From Clostridia bacterium (GTDB lineage: Bacteria > Bacillota > Clostridia > Oscillospirales > Acutalibacteraceae), in NCBI GenBank assembly GCA_900757335.1, contig CAAENL010000178.1:1-9407 (forward strand): 9,407 nucleotides of DNA, read 5' to 3'. Positions within the stretch are counted from its first letter, which is position 1, and each line of letters starts with the position of its first letter. Of this stretch, positions 1 through 6,879 are shown piece after piece. The position numbers and the translations under genes were made by a program. The notes beneath the pieces were generated by a model, which was not told the origin of the DNA, made no database searches, and worked only from the letters and a program-made list of their open reading frames with translations.

Positions 1-128
1 CCTGATCTGGCATTTTGACCTTTATGGCCTTTACCGGCTGTTTTTCCCCATCCCGAACCATGGCCACGGCCAACACGTTTAGGAGCTTTTCTTGAGCCTT
101 TAACAGATACTAAATCTTGTAATTCCAT
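1..128 (-). CDS. rplO: 50S ribosomal protein L15 (partial, N-terminal 42 codons)
   Basis: L15 is a late-assembly 50S protein that organises 23S rRNA. Only the N-terminal part is inside the window; the gene leaves over the left edge. The visible residues read [20 protein letters not shown] (1-20) and [20 protein letters not shown] (21-40), then RSG. The Gly-rich basic [21 protein letters not shown] segment is the L15 signature, a flexible arm that threads into rRNA. ATG is preceded by GGAGGTGA at a good spacing. In other bacteria secY normally follows this gene, which would be just outside the window. Confidence 0.95.
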   Translation of the reverse strand, partial: MELQDLVSVKGSRKAPKRVGRGHGSGWGKTAGKGHKGQNARS

Positions 129-164
129 TTGATTCACCTCCTAAAATTGTTTACAAATTCACAT

Positions 165-344
165 TTAGCACTCAGTTACTTCTACTAAATGTCCGATAAC
201 AACGATTTTTCCGCGAGTTGCTTCATTGTCAGGCTGTGTTGTTACGTCATTTATTCTTCTGAGTCCTAAAGATTCAGCGGTCGCGATTTGTTTTTTTAAG
301 CGGCCGGCTAAACTTTTTTTAAGTTCTATTTTTAAACATGACAT
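165..344 (-). CDS. rpmD: 50S ribosomal protein L30
   Basis: L30 is a small globular 50S protein with an alpha-beta fold, absent from some bacterial lineages but common in Firmicutes. I translated 59 residues by hand: MSCLKIELKKSLAGRLKKQI (1-20), ATAESLGLRRINDVTTQPDN (21-40), and EATRGKIVVIGHLVEVTEC (41-59). The SLAGRLKKQIATAESLGL segment and the RGKI...HLVEV ending are the family hallmarks. ATG (344-342) follows TAGGAGG, where the TAG is the rpsE stop; a second ATG at 339 is out of frame and stops after six codons. A 36-base gap leads to rplO. Confidence 0.95.
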   Translation of the reverse strand: MSCLKIELKKSLAGRLKKQIATAESLGLRRINDVTTQPDNEATRGKIVVIGHLVEVTEC

Positions 345-357
345 AAATGCCAGCCTC

Positions 358-858
358 CTATCTAAGTATTTCTTCTACGGTTTTACCGCGAATTTCAGCA
401 ACTTTTTCAGCACTGCGTAAAGACTTTAAGCCTTCAATCGTAGCTCTTACAACGTTGCACGGATTATTCGAGCGAAGAGCTTTAGTACGAATATCTTTAA
501 TTCCTGCAGATTCAACAACTGCACGTACAGGACCTCCGGCTATAACTCCGGTACCGGGTGCAGCCGGTTTCATAAGAACTCTGCCTGCTCCGAATTCACC
601 GATTATTTCATGAGGAATGGTGTCTCCTTTTAAAGGAACTCTGATTAAGTTTTTCTTAGCATCTTCGATTCCTTTTCTTATAGCATCCGGAACTTCACCG
701 GATTTTCCTATTCCGAATCCTACGGTTCCTTTTCCGTCGCCGACAACTATAAGAGCGGAAAACTTAAATATACGTCCGCCTTTAACGGTTTTTGAAACTC
801 TGTTAATTGCGACAAGTCTTTCTTTGAGGTCAAGGACCGATCCATCAATTCTAGCCAA
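358..858 (-). CDS. rpsE: 30S ribosomal protein S5
   Basis: S5 forms, with S3 and S4, the mRNA entry site and affects decoding accuracy. The 166-residue product has the N-terminal double-stranded-RNA-binding domain with [20 protein letters not shown] (21-40); the spectinomycin loop VKGGR (25-29) is wild type. It continues with [20 protein letters not shown] (51-70), then the C-terminal domain [20 protein letters not shown] (90-109) and the short tail KTVEEILR. The start codon is TTG (858-856), placed by AAGGAGG and the conserved N-terminus; the ATG just downstream is out of frame. The TAG stop overlaps the rpmD ribosome binding site. Confidence 0.97.
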   Translation of the reverse strand: MARIDGSVLDLKERLVAINRVSKTVKGGRIFKFSALIVVGDGKGTVGFGIGKSGEVPDAIRKGIEDAKKNLIRVPLKGDTIPHEIIGEFGAGRVLMKPAAPGTGVIAGGPVRAVVESAGIKDIRTKALRSNNPCNVVRATIEGLKSLRSAEKVAEIRGKTVEEILR

Positions 859-880
859 AAGTATTTCCCTCCTTTATACC

Positions 881-1240
881 TTAAAATTTAAGTCCGCCTT
901 CTCTGGCGCCTTCTGCTAATTCTTTGACACGACCATGGAAAATATATCCTCCGCGGTCAAAAACGATGCTTTCGATTTTCTTGTCGAGTGCACGTTTTGC
1001 AATAAGCTGTCCGACTTTTTTTGCAGCTTCTTTGTTTCCGCCGTAACCTTCGATTTCTTTGTCGAGAGATGAAGCTGAAACTAAAGTTACTCCTGCAATA
1101 TCGTCAATTATTTGAGCATAAATGTTGCTCCTGGAGCGGAACACATTCATGCGGGGGCGAATAGCTGTGCCCATTACTTTTCCACGCACTCTTTTATGGC
1201 GTTTTAAACGGGCTAAGTTTTTATCAGCCTTGTTTACCAT
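881..1240 (-). CDS. rplR: 50S ribosomal protein L18
   Basis: L18 binds 5S rRNA together with L5 and helps build the central protuberance. The 119-residue product has a basic N-terminus ([20 protein letters not shown], 11-30), then [17 protein letters not shown] (31-47), [11 protein letters not shown] (52-62), and the C-terminal signature [20 protein letters not shown] (94-113) ending in GLKF. Start: ATG at 1240, about 11 bases after AGGAG. No in-frame alternative exists because a TGA lies three codons upstream. It ends 22 bases before rpsE. Confidence 0.98.
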   Translation of the reverse strand: MVNKADKNLARLKRHKRVRGKVMGTAIRPRMNVFRSRSNIYAQIIDDIAGVTLVSASSLDKEIEGYGGNKEAAKKVGQLIAKRALDKKIESIVFDRGGYIFHGRVKELAEGAREGGLKF

Positions 1241-1258
1241 GTTGATTCACACTCCTAA

Positions 1259-1795
1259 TTATTTTTTACCTGTTTTACCTTCTTTGCGGCGAATTACTTC
1301 GTCCACATACTTAATTCCTTTACCTTTGTAAGGTTCAGGCGGACGTTTCTCACGAACTTCTGCTGCGAACTGTCCTACTTTTTGTTTATCGATTCCAAGA
1401 ATGGTAATTTTATTACCTTGAGTTTCAATTTTAATTCCTTCAATTTCAGGAACTATAACCTGATGAGAATATCCCAAATTCATGACAAGATTACTGCCTT
1501 GTTTTTGAACACGATATCCAACACCGTTTACTTCCAACTCTTTCTTGAATCCGTTTGAAACACCTTCAATCATGTTTTGAATAAGAGAACGAGTAAGACC
1601 GTGAAGAGCTCTGTTTTGTTTCAAATCGTTAGGTCTTATAGCGGTGATTACTCCGTCATTTATATCAACTTTCATGTTGCGGTGAATCTTTTGGGTAAGA
1701 GTACCCTTAGAGCCTTTAACTGTTATTACGCCGTCGTTAAGAGAAACTTCAACACCGGCGGGAATATTTATAGGTTTTCTTCCAATTCTGGACAT
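1259..1795 (-). CDS. rplF: 50S ribosomal protein L6
   Basis: L6 has two repeated domains and lies near the GTPase-associated centre and the sarcin-ricin loop. The 178-residue product opens MSRIGRKPINIPAGVEV (1-17), has the domain-1 sequence VITVKGSKGTLTQ (23-35), the linker NMIEGVSNGFKKELEVNGVG (74-93), and the domain-2 signature RPPEPYKGKGIKY (151-163) before a Lys-rich tail. The ATG follows AAAGGGGGGACATAA: the ribosome binding site is a run of six G rather than GGAGG. It lies 13 bases after rpsH and 18 bases before rplR. Confidence 0.98.
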   Translation of the reverse strand: MSRIGRKPINIPAGVEVSLNDGVITVKGSKGTLTQKIHRNMKVDINDGVITAIRPNDLKQNRALHGLTRSLIQNMIEGVSNGFKKELEVNGVGYRVQKQGSNLVMNLGYSHQVIVPEIEGIKIETQGNKITILGIDKQKVGQFAAEVREKRPPEPYKGKGIKYVDEVIRRKEGKTGKK

Positions 1796-1808
1796 TTATG
1801 TCCCCCCT

Positions 1809-2207
1809 TTACCATATGAATGCAAGTACTTCTCCGCCCACGTTTTCTTTACGTGCTCTGCGGTCAGTCATTACGCCTTTCGACGTAGAAATGATTGCAA
1901 CTCCAAGACCTTTCATAACCTTTGGCATATTCTCGACATCACTGTAGATTCTAAGACCCGGTTTGGAAACTCTTCTAAGTCCTGTAATTACTGATTTTTT
2001 ATTGTCTGTGTACTTAAGGAAAATCTTTATAACGCCTTGTTTTCCATCTTCAGACACAACAAATTTTTTGATGTATCCCTCGTCGAGCAATATTTGAGTA
2101 ATTGCTTTTTTCATGTTAGACGCAGGAATTTCTACCGTTTCGTGCTTTGCAGATACAGCATTTCGAATTCTTGTAAGCAAATCTGCAATAGTATCGGTGA
2201 TTTGCAT
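1809..2207 (-). CDS. rpsH: 30S ribosomal protein S8
   Basis: S8 is a central-domain 16S rRNA binder; in E. coli it represses the spc operon by binding mRNA at the start of rplE. The 132-residue product has [14 protein letters not shown] (4-17), [20 protein letters not shown] (26-45), [13 protein letters not shown] (76-88) and the rRNA-binding [13 protein letters not shown] (107-119) before [12 protein letters not shown] is preceded by GAGGAGG. I did not find an evident S8 target helix at the rplE start, so control by S8 remains open here. The stop codon runs into the rplF ribosome binding site. Confidence 0.98.
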   Translation of the reverse strand: MQITDTIADLLTRIRNAVSAKHETVEIPASNMKKAITQILLDEGYIKKFVVSEDGKQGVIKIFLKYTDNKKSVITGLRRVSKPGLRIYSDVENMPKVMKGLGVAIISTSKGVMTDRRARKENVGGEVLAFIW

Positions 2208-2234
2208 AGTATTGTTTACCTCCTCTACTCTGTT

Positions 2235-2420
2235 TTACCAGCTGGCTTTTCTTACGCCCGGAATTTCCCCTTTGTATGCAAGTTCCCTAAAACAAATACG
2301 GCATATACCAAATTTGCGAAGGTAACCATGCGGCCTTCCGCATATTCTGCATCTGGAGTACTCACGAGTTGAAAATTTTGGTTTACGGCTCTGTTTTACT
2401 TTCAATGACGTTTTAGCCAC
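2235..2420 (-). CDS. rpsZ: 30S ribosomal protein S14, zinc-binding type Z
   Basis: S14 helps fold the 30S head next to S3 and S10. This is the short, zinc-binding form: 61 residues, with CRIC (24-27) and CRIC (40-43) separated by [11 protein letters not shown], and the closing [18 protein letters not shown]. In Firmicutes the Cys4 form is usually the main one in the spc operon, while a longer Cys-free paralogue, if present, is encoded elsewhere and induced under zinc shortage. The start is GTG (2420-2418) behind GGAGGG. Together with the Cys4 L24 two genes upstream, it indicates that this operon assumes zinc is available. Confidence 0.97.
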   Translation of the reverse strand: MAKTSLKVKQSRKPKFSTREYSRCRICGRPHGYLRKFGICRICFRELAYKGEIPGVRKASW

Positions 2421-2432
2421 AATATTCCCTCC

Positions 2433-2972
2433 TTATTTCGCAAATGGTGCACCCATTAATTTTAATAATTCTCTTGCTTCTTCGTCGGTCTTTGCCGTCG
2501 TTGAAATTGAAATATCCATTCCGCGGATTTTATCGATTTTATCGTATTCTATTTCCGGGAATATAAGTTGTTCTTTTACACCCATGTTGTAGTTGCCTTT
2601 TCCGTCGAAAGAGTTAGGATTAATTCCTCTGAAGTCTCTTACGCGTGGAAGAGCCAAATTAAAAAATCTATCTAAAAATTCGTACATTATTTCACTACGA
2701 AGTGTAACTTTCGCACCGATTTTCATTCCTTCACGAATTTTAAAGTTCGCAACGGATTTTCTCGCTGTACAAACAACAGGTTTTTGTCCTGTTATAGTTG
2801 CCAAATCTTCAACAATAGAAGTGATAACTTTAGAATTATCTTTAGCTTCTCCGGCACCAACATTTATGACGATTTTTTCAATTTTAGGTATTTCCATTAC
2901 ATTTTTGTAATGAAACTTGTCTTGAAGTTGCGGCACAACCTTTTCTTTGTAAAAATCTTTAAGTCTAGCCAT
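2433..2972 (-). CDS. rplE: 50S ribosomal protein L5
   Basis: L5 binds 5S rRNA and, in the central protuberance, contacts P-site tRNA and S13. The 179-residue product is of standard length and shows [15 protein letters not shown] (2-16), [17 protein letters not shown] (27-43), [18 protein letters not shown] (61-78), [20 protein letters not shown] (110-129) and [20 protein letters not shown] (151-170). ATG (2972-2970) lies behind AAGGAGG formed over the rplX stop codon. An ATG five bases further upstream is out of frame, gives only three codons, and is too close to the ribosome binding site to matter. It ends 12 bases before rpsZ. Confidence 0.98.
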   Translation of the reverse strand: MARLKDFYKEKVVPQLQDKFHYKNVMEIPKIEKIVINVGAGEAKDNSKVITSIVEDLATITGQKPVVCTARKSVANFKIREGMKIGAKVTLRSEIMYEFLDRFFNLALPRVRDFRGINPNSFDGKGNYNMGVKEQLIFPEIEYDKIDKIRGMDISISTTAKTDEEARELLKLMGAPFAK

Positions 2973-2983
2973 TCATATCCTCC

Positions 2984-3340
2984 TTACAGTACCTCGCCGC
3001 ACTTTTTACAGCCGCGTTTTTTCTTGCCGTCGTTCATAAATTTATGAGCGACACGCGTACGTTTACCGCAATGAGGGCATACTAGCTGAACTTTTGATGC
3101 ATACATAGCACCTTCGGTCTTAACTATACCGCCCTCCTGACCTGCTTTGCGGGGCTTAACATGTTTTGAAACGATGTTAACACCTTCAACAATCAACTTA
3201 CCTTCTTTAGGGCTGACTGCAACAACTTTTCCTTGTTTTCCACGGTCTTTTCCGCTTAATACAACAACCGTATCACCTGTTTTAACATGAACGTGGCCAT
3301 TGCCGGAAAGAGCTGCTTTATTTCTACTTTTTTTAAACAA
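2984..3340 (-). CDS. rplX: 50S ribosomal protein L24, zinc-ribbon (Cys4) form
   Basis: L24 starts 50S assembly and sits near the tunnel exit. With a TTG start at 3340-3338, placed 9 bases after AGGAGG, the product is 118 residues. The KOW motif is TGDTVVVLSGKDRGKQGKVV (21-40), followed by VEGVNIVSKHVKP (51-63). The C-terminal part carries CPHC (88-91) and CKKC (111-114), a zinc-ribbon arrangement found in some bacterial L24 proteins and lost in others. An in-frame ATG at 3376 would add 12 residues read from inside rplN and precede the ribosome binding site, so I reject it. Even from TTG there are about 15 residues (MFKKSRNKAALSGNG) ahead of the usual N-terminus HVKTGD. Its stop codon overlaps the rplE ribosome binding site. 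Confidence 0.93.
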   Translation of the reverse strand: MFKKSRNKAALSGNGHVHVKTGDTVVVLSGKDRGKQGKVVAVSPKEGKLIVEGVNIVSKHVKPRKAGQEGGIVKTEGAMYASKVQLVCPHCGKRTRVAHKFMNDGKKKRGCKKCGEVL

Positions 3341-3356
3341 CAGTAAACACCTCCTG

Positions 3357-3725
3357 TTAGAGAACTTCCGGAGCAAGACTCAGTATTTTGGTATATCCGT
3401 GTTCGCGTAATTCCCTTGCGACAGGTCCAAAAATACGTGTGCCCTTCGGATTTTTATCATCTTTAATTATAACGGCTGAGTTTTCGTCAAAACAAATATA
3501 AGAACCGTCTTCACGACGAACTCTATTCACGCTGCGAACAACTACCGCTTTAACTACATCGCCTTTTTTGACAACGCCGCCGGGTGATGCTTTTTTAACA
3601 GAAGCCACTATTACATCACCAATACCGGCAAATTTTCTACCGGTTCCGCCAAGAACTCGAATACACATGATTTCTTTTGCACCGGTGTTGTCGCCAATTC
3701 TTAAACGAGTTTGAGGCTGTATCAC
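3357..3725 (-). CDS. rplN: 50S ribosomal protein L14
   Basis: L14 lies at the subunit interface, contacts 16S rRNA and is the docking site for the silencing factor RsfS. The 122-residue product has the exact usual length, with [17 protein letters not shown] (1-17), [17 protein letters not shown] (23-39), [19 protein letters not shown] (67-85) and [13 protein letters not shown] (95-107), ending SLAPEVL. The start codon is GTG (3725-3723) behind GAGGAG; it is fixed by the family N-terminus, and a nearby ATG is out of frame. It opens the part of the run that is a separate spc operon in E. coli, but no promoter is evident ahead of it here. Confidence 0.98.
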   Translation of the reverse strand: MIQPQTRLRIGDNTGAKEIMCIRVLGGTGRKFAGIGDVIVASVKKASPGGVVKKGDVVKAVVVRSVNRVRREDGSYICFDENSAVIIKDDKNPKGTRIFGPVARELREHGYTKILSLAPEVL

Positions 3726-3769
3726 AGTTCATTCTCCTCTCAACTGAAAATTTCTATATTTGACCTTAA

Positions 3770-4027
3770 TTATTGAGCTTTTTCCAAAATGTTTACAAGT
3801 CTCCAACATTTTTCTTTTGAAAGAGGTCTTGTTTCCATAATTCTTACATAGTCTCCATTGCCGCACTCATTGTTCTCATCGTGTGCCTTTAGTCTGAGTG
3901 TACGTTTAATGATTTTTTTGTAAAGCGGATGTTTTACACTATCTTCAATGGCTACTACTATGGTTTTATCCATTTTGTCACTGACAACTCTTCCGACTTT
4001 AACTTTTCTCATATTTCTCTGGCTCAT
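3770..4027 (-). CDS. rpsQ: 30S ribosomal protein S17
   Basis: S17 is a primary 16S rRNA binder with an OB fold, important for early 30S assembly. The 85-residue product shows [18 protein letters not shown] (10-27), [11 protein letters not shown] (33-43), and [18 protein letters not shown] (58-75), the standard motif order. Start: ATG at 4027 behind AAGGAGG. A second Met at residue 6 is less well placed. It is followed by a 44-base gap before rplN, the longest in the segment from rplB onward, which holds only the rplN ribosome binding site. Confidence 0.98.
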   Translation of the reverse strand: MSQRNMRKVKVGRVVSDKMDKTIVVAIEDSVKHPLYKKIIKRTLRLKAHDENNECGNGDYVRIMETRPLSKEKCWRLVNILEKAQ

Positions 4028-4044
4028 ACTGTTTCCTCCTTCCC

Positions 4045-4239
4045 TTACGCATTAATGCTATTTTCGCGAAGAACTGTTAGAACTCTCGCTATATCTTTTT
4101 TAACCGCCTTAATACGCATGGGGTTTTCGAGTTGATTTACAGCGAACTGAAATCTAAGATTAAAAAGTTCGGATTTAAGGTCTTTAAGCTTAATTTTGAG
4201 GTCTTCGTTTGTCAAAGATTTGATCTCCGAAATCTTCAT
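4045..4239 (-). CDS. rpmC: 50S ribosomal protein L29
   Basis: L29 is a small two-helix protein beside L23 at the exit of the peptide tunnel. The 64-residue product has normal length and the signature [20 protein letters not shown] (21-40), including the LFNLRFQ core, between an N-terminal helix ([16 protein letters not shown]) and a C-terminal helix ([16 protein letters not shown]). The ATG overlaps the TAA of rplP (TAATG), so it is probably translated by the ribosomes that finish rplP. It ends 17 bases before rpsQ. Confidence 0.97.
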   Translation of the reverse strand: MKISEIKSLTNEDLKIKLKDLKSELFNLRFQFAVNQLENPMRIKAVKKDIARVLTVLRENSINA

Positions 4240-4703
4240 TACACCTCACCATCCGTTTCTTTTTGTTCTACTTGTATTATTTGTTCTACCTGTTCTATTT
4301 GTTTTTTTACAAATTTACATTTAACCGGTAATTTATTTGCGGCCAAACGCATTGCTTCCCTTGCGATTTCTTCAGGAACATCGCCGATTTCAAACATAAT
4401 TCTGTCGGGTTTGACTACGGCTACCCAAAATTCCGGTGAACCTTTACCTTTACCCATGCGGGTTTCGGCGGGTTTTTTAGATACCGGTTTATCCGGGAAT
4501 ATTTTTATCCAAACTTTACCTGCTCTTTTGCAAAATCTTGTCATAGCAACACGAGCGGCTTCTATTTGGTTTGAAGTAATCCAGCAGGGTTCTAAAGCTT
4601 GCAGTCCGAAATCGCCGTGTGATACGGTATTTCCTCTACGTGCACGTCCGGTCATTCTTCCGCGGTGTACTTTTCTGTGTTTAGTTCTTTTCGGCAACAG
4701 CAT
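4239..4703 (-). CDS. rplP: 50S ribosomal protein L16, with an extended C-terminus
   Basis: L16 organises the A-site and the elbow of tRNA on the 50S subunit. The product begins [17 protein letters not shown] (1-17) and contains [10 protein letters not shown] (30-39), [16 protein letters not shown] (41-56), [12 protein letters not shown] (62-73), [16 protein letters not shown] (82-97) and [15 protein letters not shown] (112-126). The family core is complete by about residue 134. It is 154 residues long, against 136 in E. coli and about 144 in B. subtilis, because of a Gln/Glu/Ile/Val-rich tail (135-154). ATG sits 23 bases inside rpsC behind AAAGGGGGC, a G-rich variant of the usual ribosome binding site. 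Its TAA overlaps the rpmC ATG by one base. Confidence 0.98.
   Translation of the reverse strand: MLLPKRTKHRKVHRGRMTGRARRGNTVSHGDFGLQALEPCWITSNQIEAARVAMTRFCKRAGKVWIKIFPDKPVSKKPAETRMGKGKGSPEFWVAVVKPDRIMFEIGDVPEEIAREAMRLAANKLPVKCKFVKKQIEQVEQIIQVEQKETDGEV
4263..4301 (-). repeat. short imperfect repeats coding the L16 tail
   Basis: This stretch encodes residues 135-147 of L16, [17 protein letters not shown] occurs twice, 18 bases apart, and QIEQ once directly before, with matching DNA units of the form CARRTAGAACA. The pattern suggests growth by replication slippage at the 3' end of the gene. The repeats are visible directly; the origin is inference. Confidence 0.55.
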
Positions 4704-5370
4704 CTTTATTGCCCCCTTTCGCTGTTTCTTTCTTTGGAGAATTCATCAAAACTTCGCCTTTGTAAATCCAGACTTTAACTCCGATGATTCCATAAGTAGT
4801 TGCAGCTTGAGCAAAACCATAATCTATATTTGCTCTGATTGTCTGGAGCGGAATGGTTCCCTCATGATAATGCTCAGTTCTTGCGATTTCAGCTCCTCCG
4901 AGTCTTCCCGAAACTTGTGTTTTAATACCTTTTGCTCCGGCTTTCATCGAACGACCCATAGCTTGTTTAAGAGCACGTCTGAATGAAACTCTTTTTTCAA
5001 GCTGAGCGGCAATGCTTTCAGCGACAAGCTTAGCATTCATATCTGCATTCTTAATTTCGACAATATTAATAACTACAGGTTTTTTTATCAATTCTTCGCA
5101 GAAAACTTTTAATTTTTCTATTTCTACGCCGCCTTTACCGATTACAATACCGGGTTTGGCACAATGAATATTGATGCGAACTTTGGAACTGTCTCTTTCT
5201 ATTTCGATTTTTGGTACTCCGGCAGCTTTGAGCTTCTTAAGGAGAACTTTACGAATTTTGAAATCTTCAACCAACGCATCAGCAAAATCTTTTTTCTTAA
5301 CAAACCAACGTGAATCCCAATTGTTAATTATTCCTACACGAAAACCGTGTGCGTTTACTTTTTGCCCCAT
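4681..5370 (-). CDS. rpsC: 30S ribosomal protein S3
   Basis: S3 forms part of the mRNA entry tunnel and, with S4 and S5, the ribosomal helicase. The 229-residue product has the N-terminal [13 protein letters not shown] (2-14), a type II KH domain whose GIVIGKGG (74-81) is the nucleic-acid-binding GxxG loop, and the C-terminal domain with [14 protein letters not shown] and [19 protein letters not shown]. The last 20 or so residues are a low-complexity basic/acidic tail typical of the family. ATG lies behind AAGGAGG. Its 3' end overlaps rplP by 23 bases, so the rplP ribosome binding site lies inside this gene and the two are likely coupled. Confidence 0.98.
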   Translation of the reverse strand: MGQKVNAHGFRVGIINNWDSRWFVKKKDFADALVEDFKIRKVLLKKLKAAGVPKIEIERDSSKVRINIHCAKPGIVIGKGGVEIEKLKVFCEELIKKPVVINIVEIKNADMNAKLVAESIAAQLEKRVSFRRALKQAMGRSMKAGAKGIKTQVSGRLGGAEIARTEHYHEGTIPLQTIRANIDYGFAQAATTYGIIGVKVWIYKGEVLMNSPKKETAKGGNKDAVAEKN

Positions 5371-5388
5371 AGTTAACCTCCTTTTCTG

Positions 5389-5724
5389 CTAATCTTTTTC
5401 CTTTAAAACTATAGTAACATGAGAGCTTCTTTTTTCGATTCTGTATGCTCTTCCTTTTGATACGGGTCTAATTCTTTTGAGAATCGGTCCCGGGCATACA
5501 AAACATTCAGAAACATAAAGACGCGATACATCCATCTGATAATTATTCACCGCGTTAGCCATTGCTGATTTAAGCAATTTTTTAAGATATTCACACGCAG
5601 ATTTTGGAGTGTGTTCAAGCACTGCCATTGCGTAATCTGCCGGCTTATTGCGAATTAAATCAAGCACTATGGAAACTTTTCTCGGTGAAATTCGAGCGTA
5701 TCTTAAATGAGCCCTTGCTTCCAT
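5389..5724 (-). CDS. rplV: 50S ribosomal protein L22
   Basis: L22 binds all domains of 23S rRNA and its long beta-hairpin lines the peptide tunnel, next to the macrolide site. The 111-residue product has the conserved start EARAHLRYARISPRKV (2-17), the helix LLKSAMANAVNNYQMD (50-65), and the hairpin plus C-terminal strand GPILKRIRPVSKGRAYRI (79-96) and KRSSHVTIV (98-106). The tip reads PVSKGRA where E. coli has PRAKGRA, an ordinary variation. ATG is preceded by AAGGAG at a longish spacing. It ends in TAG 18 bases before rpsC. Confidence 0.98.
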   Translation of the reverse strand: MEARAHLRYARISPRKVSIVLDLIRNKPADYAMAVLEHTPKSACEYLKKLLKSAMANAVNNYQMDVSRLYVSECFVCPGPILKRIRPVSKGRAYRIEKRSSHVTIVLKEKD

Positions 5725-5745
5725 TATTACAACTCCTTTCGCAGA

Positions 5746-6024
5746 TTATTTTTTACCCGTTGTTTTTGATCCGGCATGACCTTTAAATGTTCTTGTTGGT
5801 GCAAATTCACCGAGTTTATGTCCAACCATATCTTCCGTGACGTACACCGGTACATGTTTGCGACCGTCATGAACAGCAAATGTGTGTCCTACAAACTCCG
5901 GGAAAATTGTCGATGACCTGCTCCATGTTTTAATTATTTTCTTTTCACCTTTTTCGTTTTGTCCAAGTACTTTTTTCATCAAAGAGGCTAAAACAAAAGG
6001 TGCTTTTTTCAAACTTCTGCTCAC
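5746..6024 (-). CDS. rpsS: 30S ribosomal protein S19
   Basis: S19 sits in the head of the 30S subunit with S13 and contacts the A-site finger of the 50S. The 92-residue product shows the family pattern: [10 protein letters not shown] (2-11), [20 protein letters not shown] (32-51), [11 protein letters not shown] (52-62) and [13 protein letters not shown] (66-78), ending in a basic tail. The start codon is GTG (6024-6022) behind AAGGAG; no ATG is available near the conserved N-terminus. It lies 21 bases after rplB and 21 bases before rplV, a spacing that fits one cotranscribed unit. Confidence 0.98.
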   Translation of the reverse strand: MSRSLKKAPFVLASLMKKVLGQNEKGEKKIIKTWSRSSTIFPEFVGHTFAVHDGRKHVPVYVTEDMVGHKLGEFAPTRTFKGHAGSKTTGKK

Positions 6025-6045
6025 AATATCAATCTCCTTTCCCGA

Positions 6046-6879
6046 TTATTTGCCGTTTCTGCGTTTAACAATATACTTATTAGAAGCTTTTTTCTTAGCT
6101 CTGGTCTTGTATCCAAGTGCAGGTTTGCCCCAAGGTGTAGTAGGTCCTGGACGTCCAACTGGAGATTTACCTTCACCACCACCGTGCGGGTGATCGCATG
6201 GGTTCATGACAGAACCGCGTACTGTAGGTCTCCAACCCATGTTACGTTTACGTCCGGCTTTACCGATTTTAACGTTTTCATGGTCTATATTTCCTACTTG
6301 ACCGATTGTTGCCATACATTCTGCAGGAACATTTCTGAGTTCTCCTGACGGAAGTCTCAAAAGAGCCATTTTTCCTTCTTTTGCCATGAGCTGAGCCATA
6401 TTTCCGGCTGCTCTTGCAAGTTGTGCTCCTTTTCCGGGATAAAGTTCTACGTTATGAATAAAAGTACCTACAGGAATGTTGTTCAAAGGAAGTGCATTTC
6501 CTGTTTTGATATCAGCTGCTTCACCGGCCATTATTTCCTGTCCGACTTTAAGACCTTGAGGAGCTATGATATATCTTTTTTCTCCGTCTTCATATTGAAC
6601 AAGTGCGATATGAGATGAACGGTTCGGGTCATATTCAAGTGTTAAAACTTTACCGACAACATCAAATTTTTGTCTTTTGAAATCTATAATGCGGTATTTT
6701 CTTCTGTTTCCGCCGCCTCTGTGACGAACGGTAATACGACCGTAACTGTTGCGTCCGGCTTTTTTATTCAAAGAACAAAGTAAGCTTCTTTCCGGACCGT
6801 TTTTTGATAACTCGGAATAATCTGTAACCGACATATTTCTTCTTGAAGGGGTAGTCGGTTTGTGGTTTTTTATTGCCAA
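6046..6879 (-). CDS. rplB: 50S ribosomal protein L2
   Basis: L2 is a primary 23S rRNA binder needed for subunit association and peptidyl transferase function. The 277-residue product is full length. It begins [17 protein letters not shown], matching the family N-terminus, with [18 protein letters not shown] (53-69 by position), the SH3-like core, then [19 protein letters not shown] (209-227) and the near-invariant DHPHGGGEG (229-237) that carries the His close to the catalytic centre. Start: the first codon is TTG (6879-6877). It is forced, because an in-frame TGA lies three codons upstream and the next Met is at residue 16, inside conserved sequence. The ribosome binding site AAGGAG is 11 bases away, slightly long. 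A TTG start after the odd spacer suggests tuned initiation, which is inference. Confidence 0.97.
   Translation of the reverse strand: MAIKNHKPTTPSRRNMSVTDYSELSKNGPERSLLCSLNKKAGRNSYGRITVRHRGGGNRRKYRIIDFKRQKFDVVGKVLTLEYDPNRSSHIALVQYEDGEKRYIIAPQGLKVGQEIMAGEAADIKTGNALPLNNIPVGTFIHNVELYPGKGAQLARAAGNMAQLMAKEGKMALLRLPSGELRNVPAECMATIGQVGNIDHENVKIGKAGRKRNMGWRPTVRGSVMNPCDHPHGGGEGKSPVGRPGPTTPWGKPALGYKTRAKKKASNKYIVKRRNGK

Noticed and set aside
226..420. Plus-strand open frame opposite rpmD and rpsE
   Set aside because: Antisense shadow; the minus strand here encodes L30 and the end of S5 without a gap.
2970..2978. Three-codon frame (ATG AAT GGC TAG) overlapping the rplE start
   Set aside because: Its ATG is only two bases from the ribosome binding site, too close for use; it is a chance product of ATATGAATGG.
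2984..3376. Longer rplX with an ATG at 3376 inside rplN
   Set aside because: That ATG lies upstream of the AGGAGG that serves the gene; the added residues are out-of-frame rplN sequence. The TTG at 3340 fits spacing and family better.
4132..4986. A 284-codon plus-strand open frame antisense to rplP and rpsC
   Set aside because: It lies wholly opposite well-identified genes, has no ribosome binding site, and its Cys/Ser/Phe-rich translation is the usual shadow of AT-rich coding sequence.
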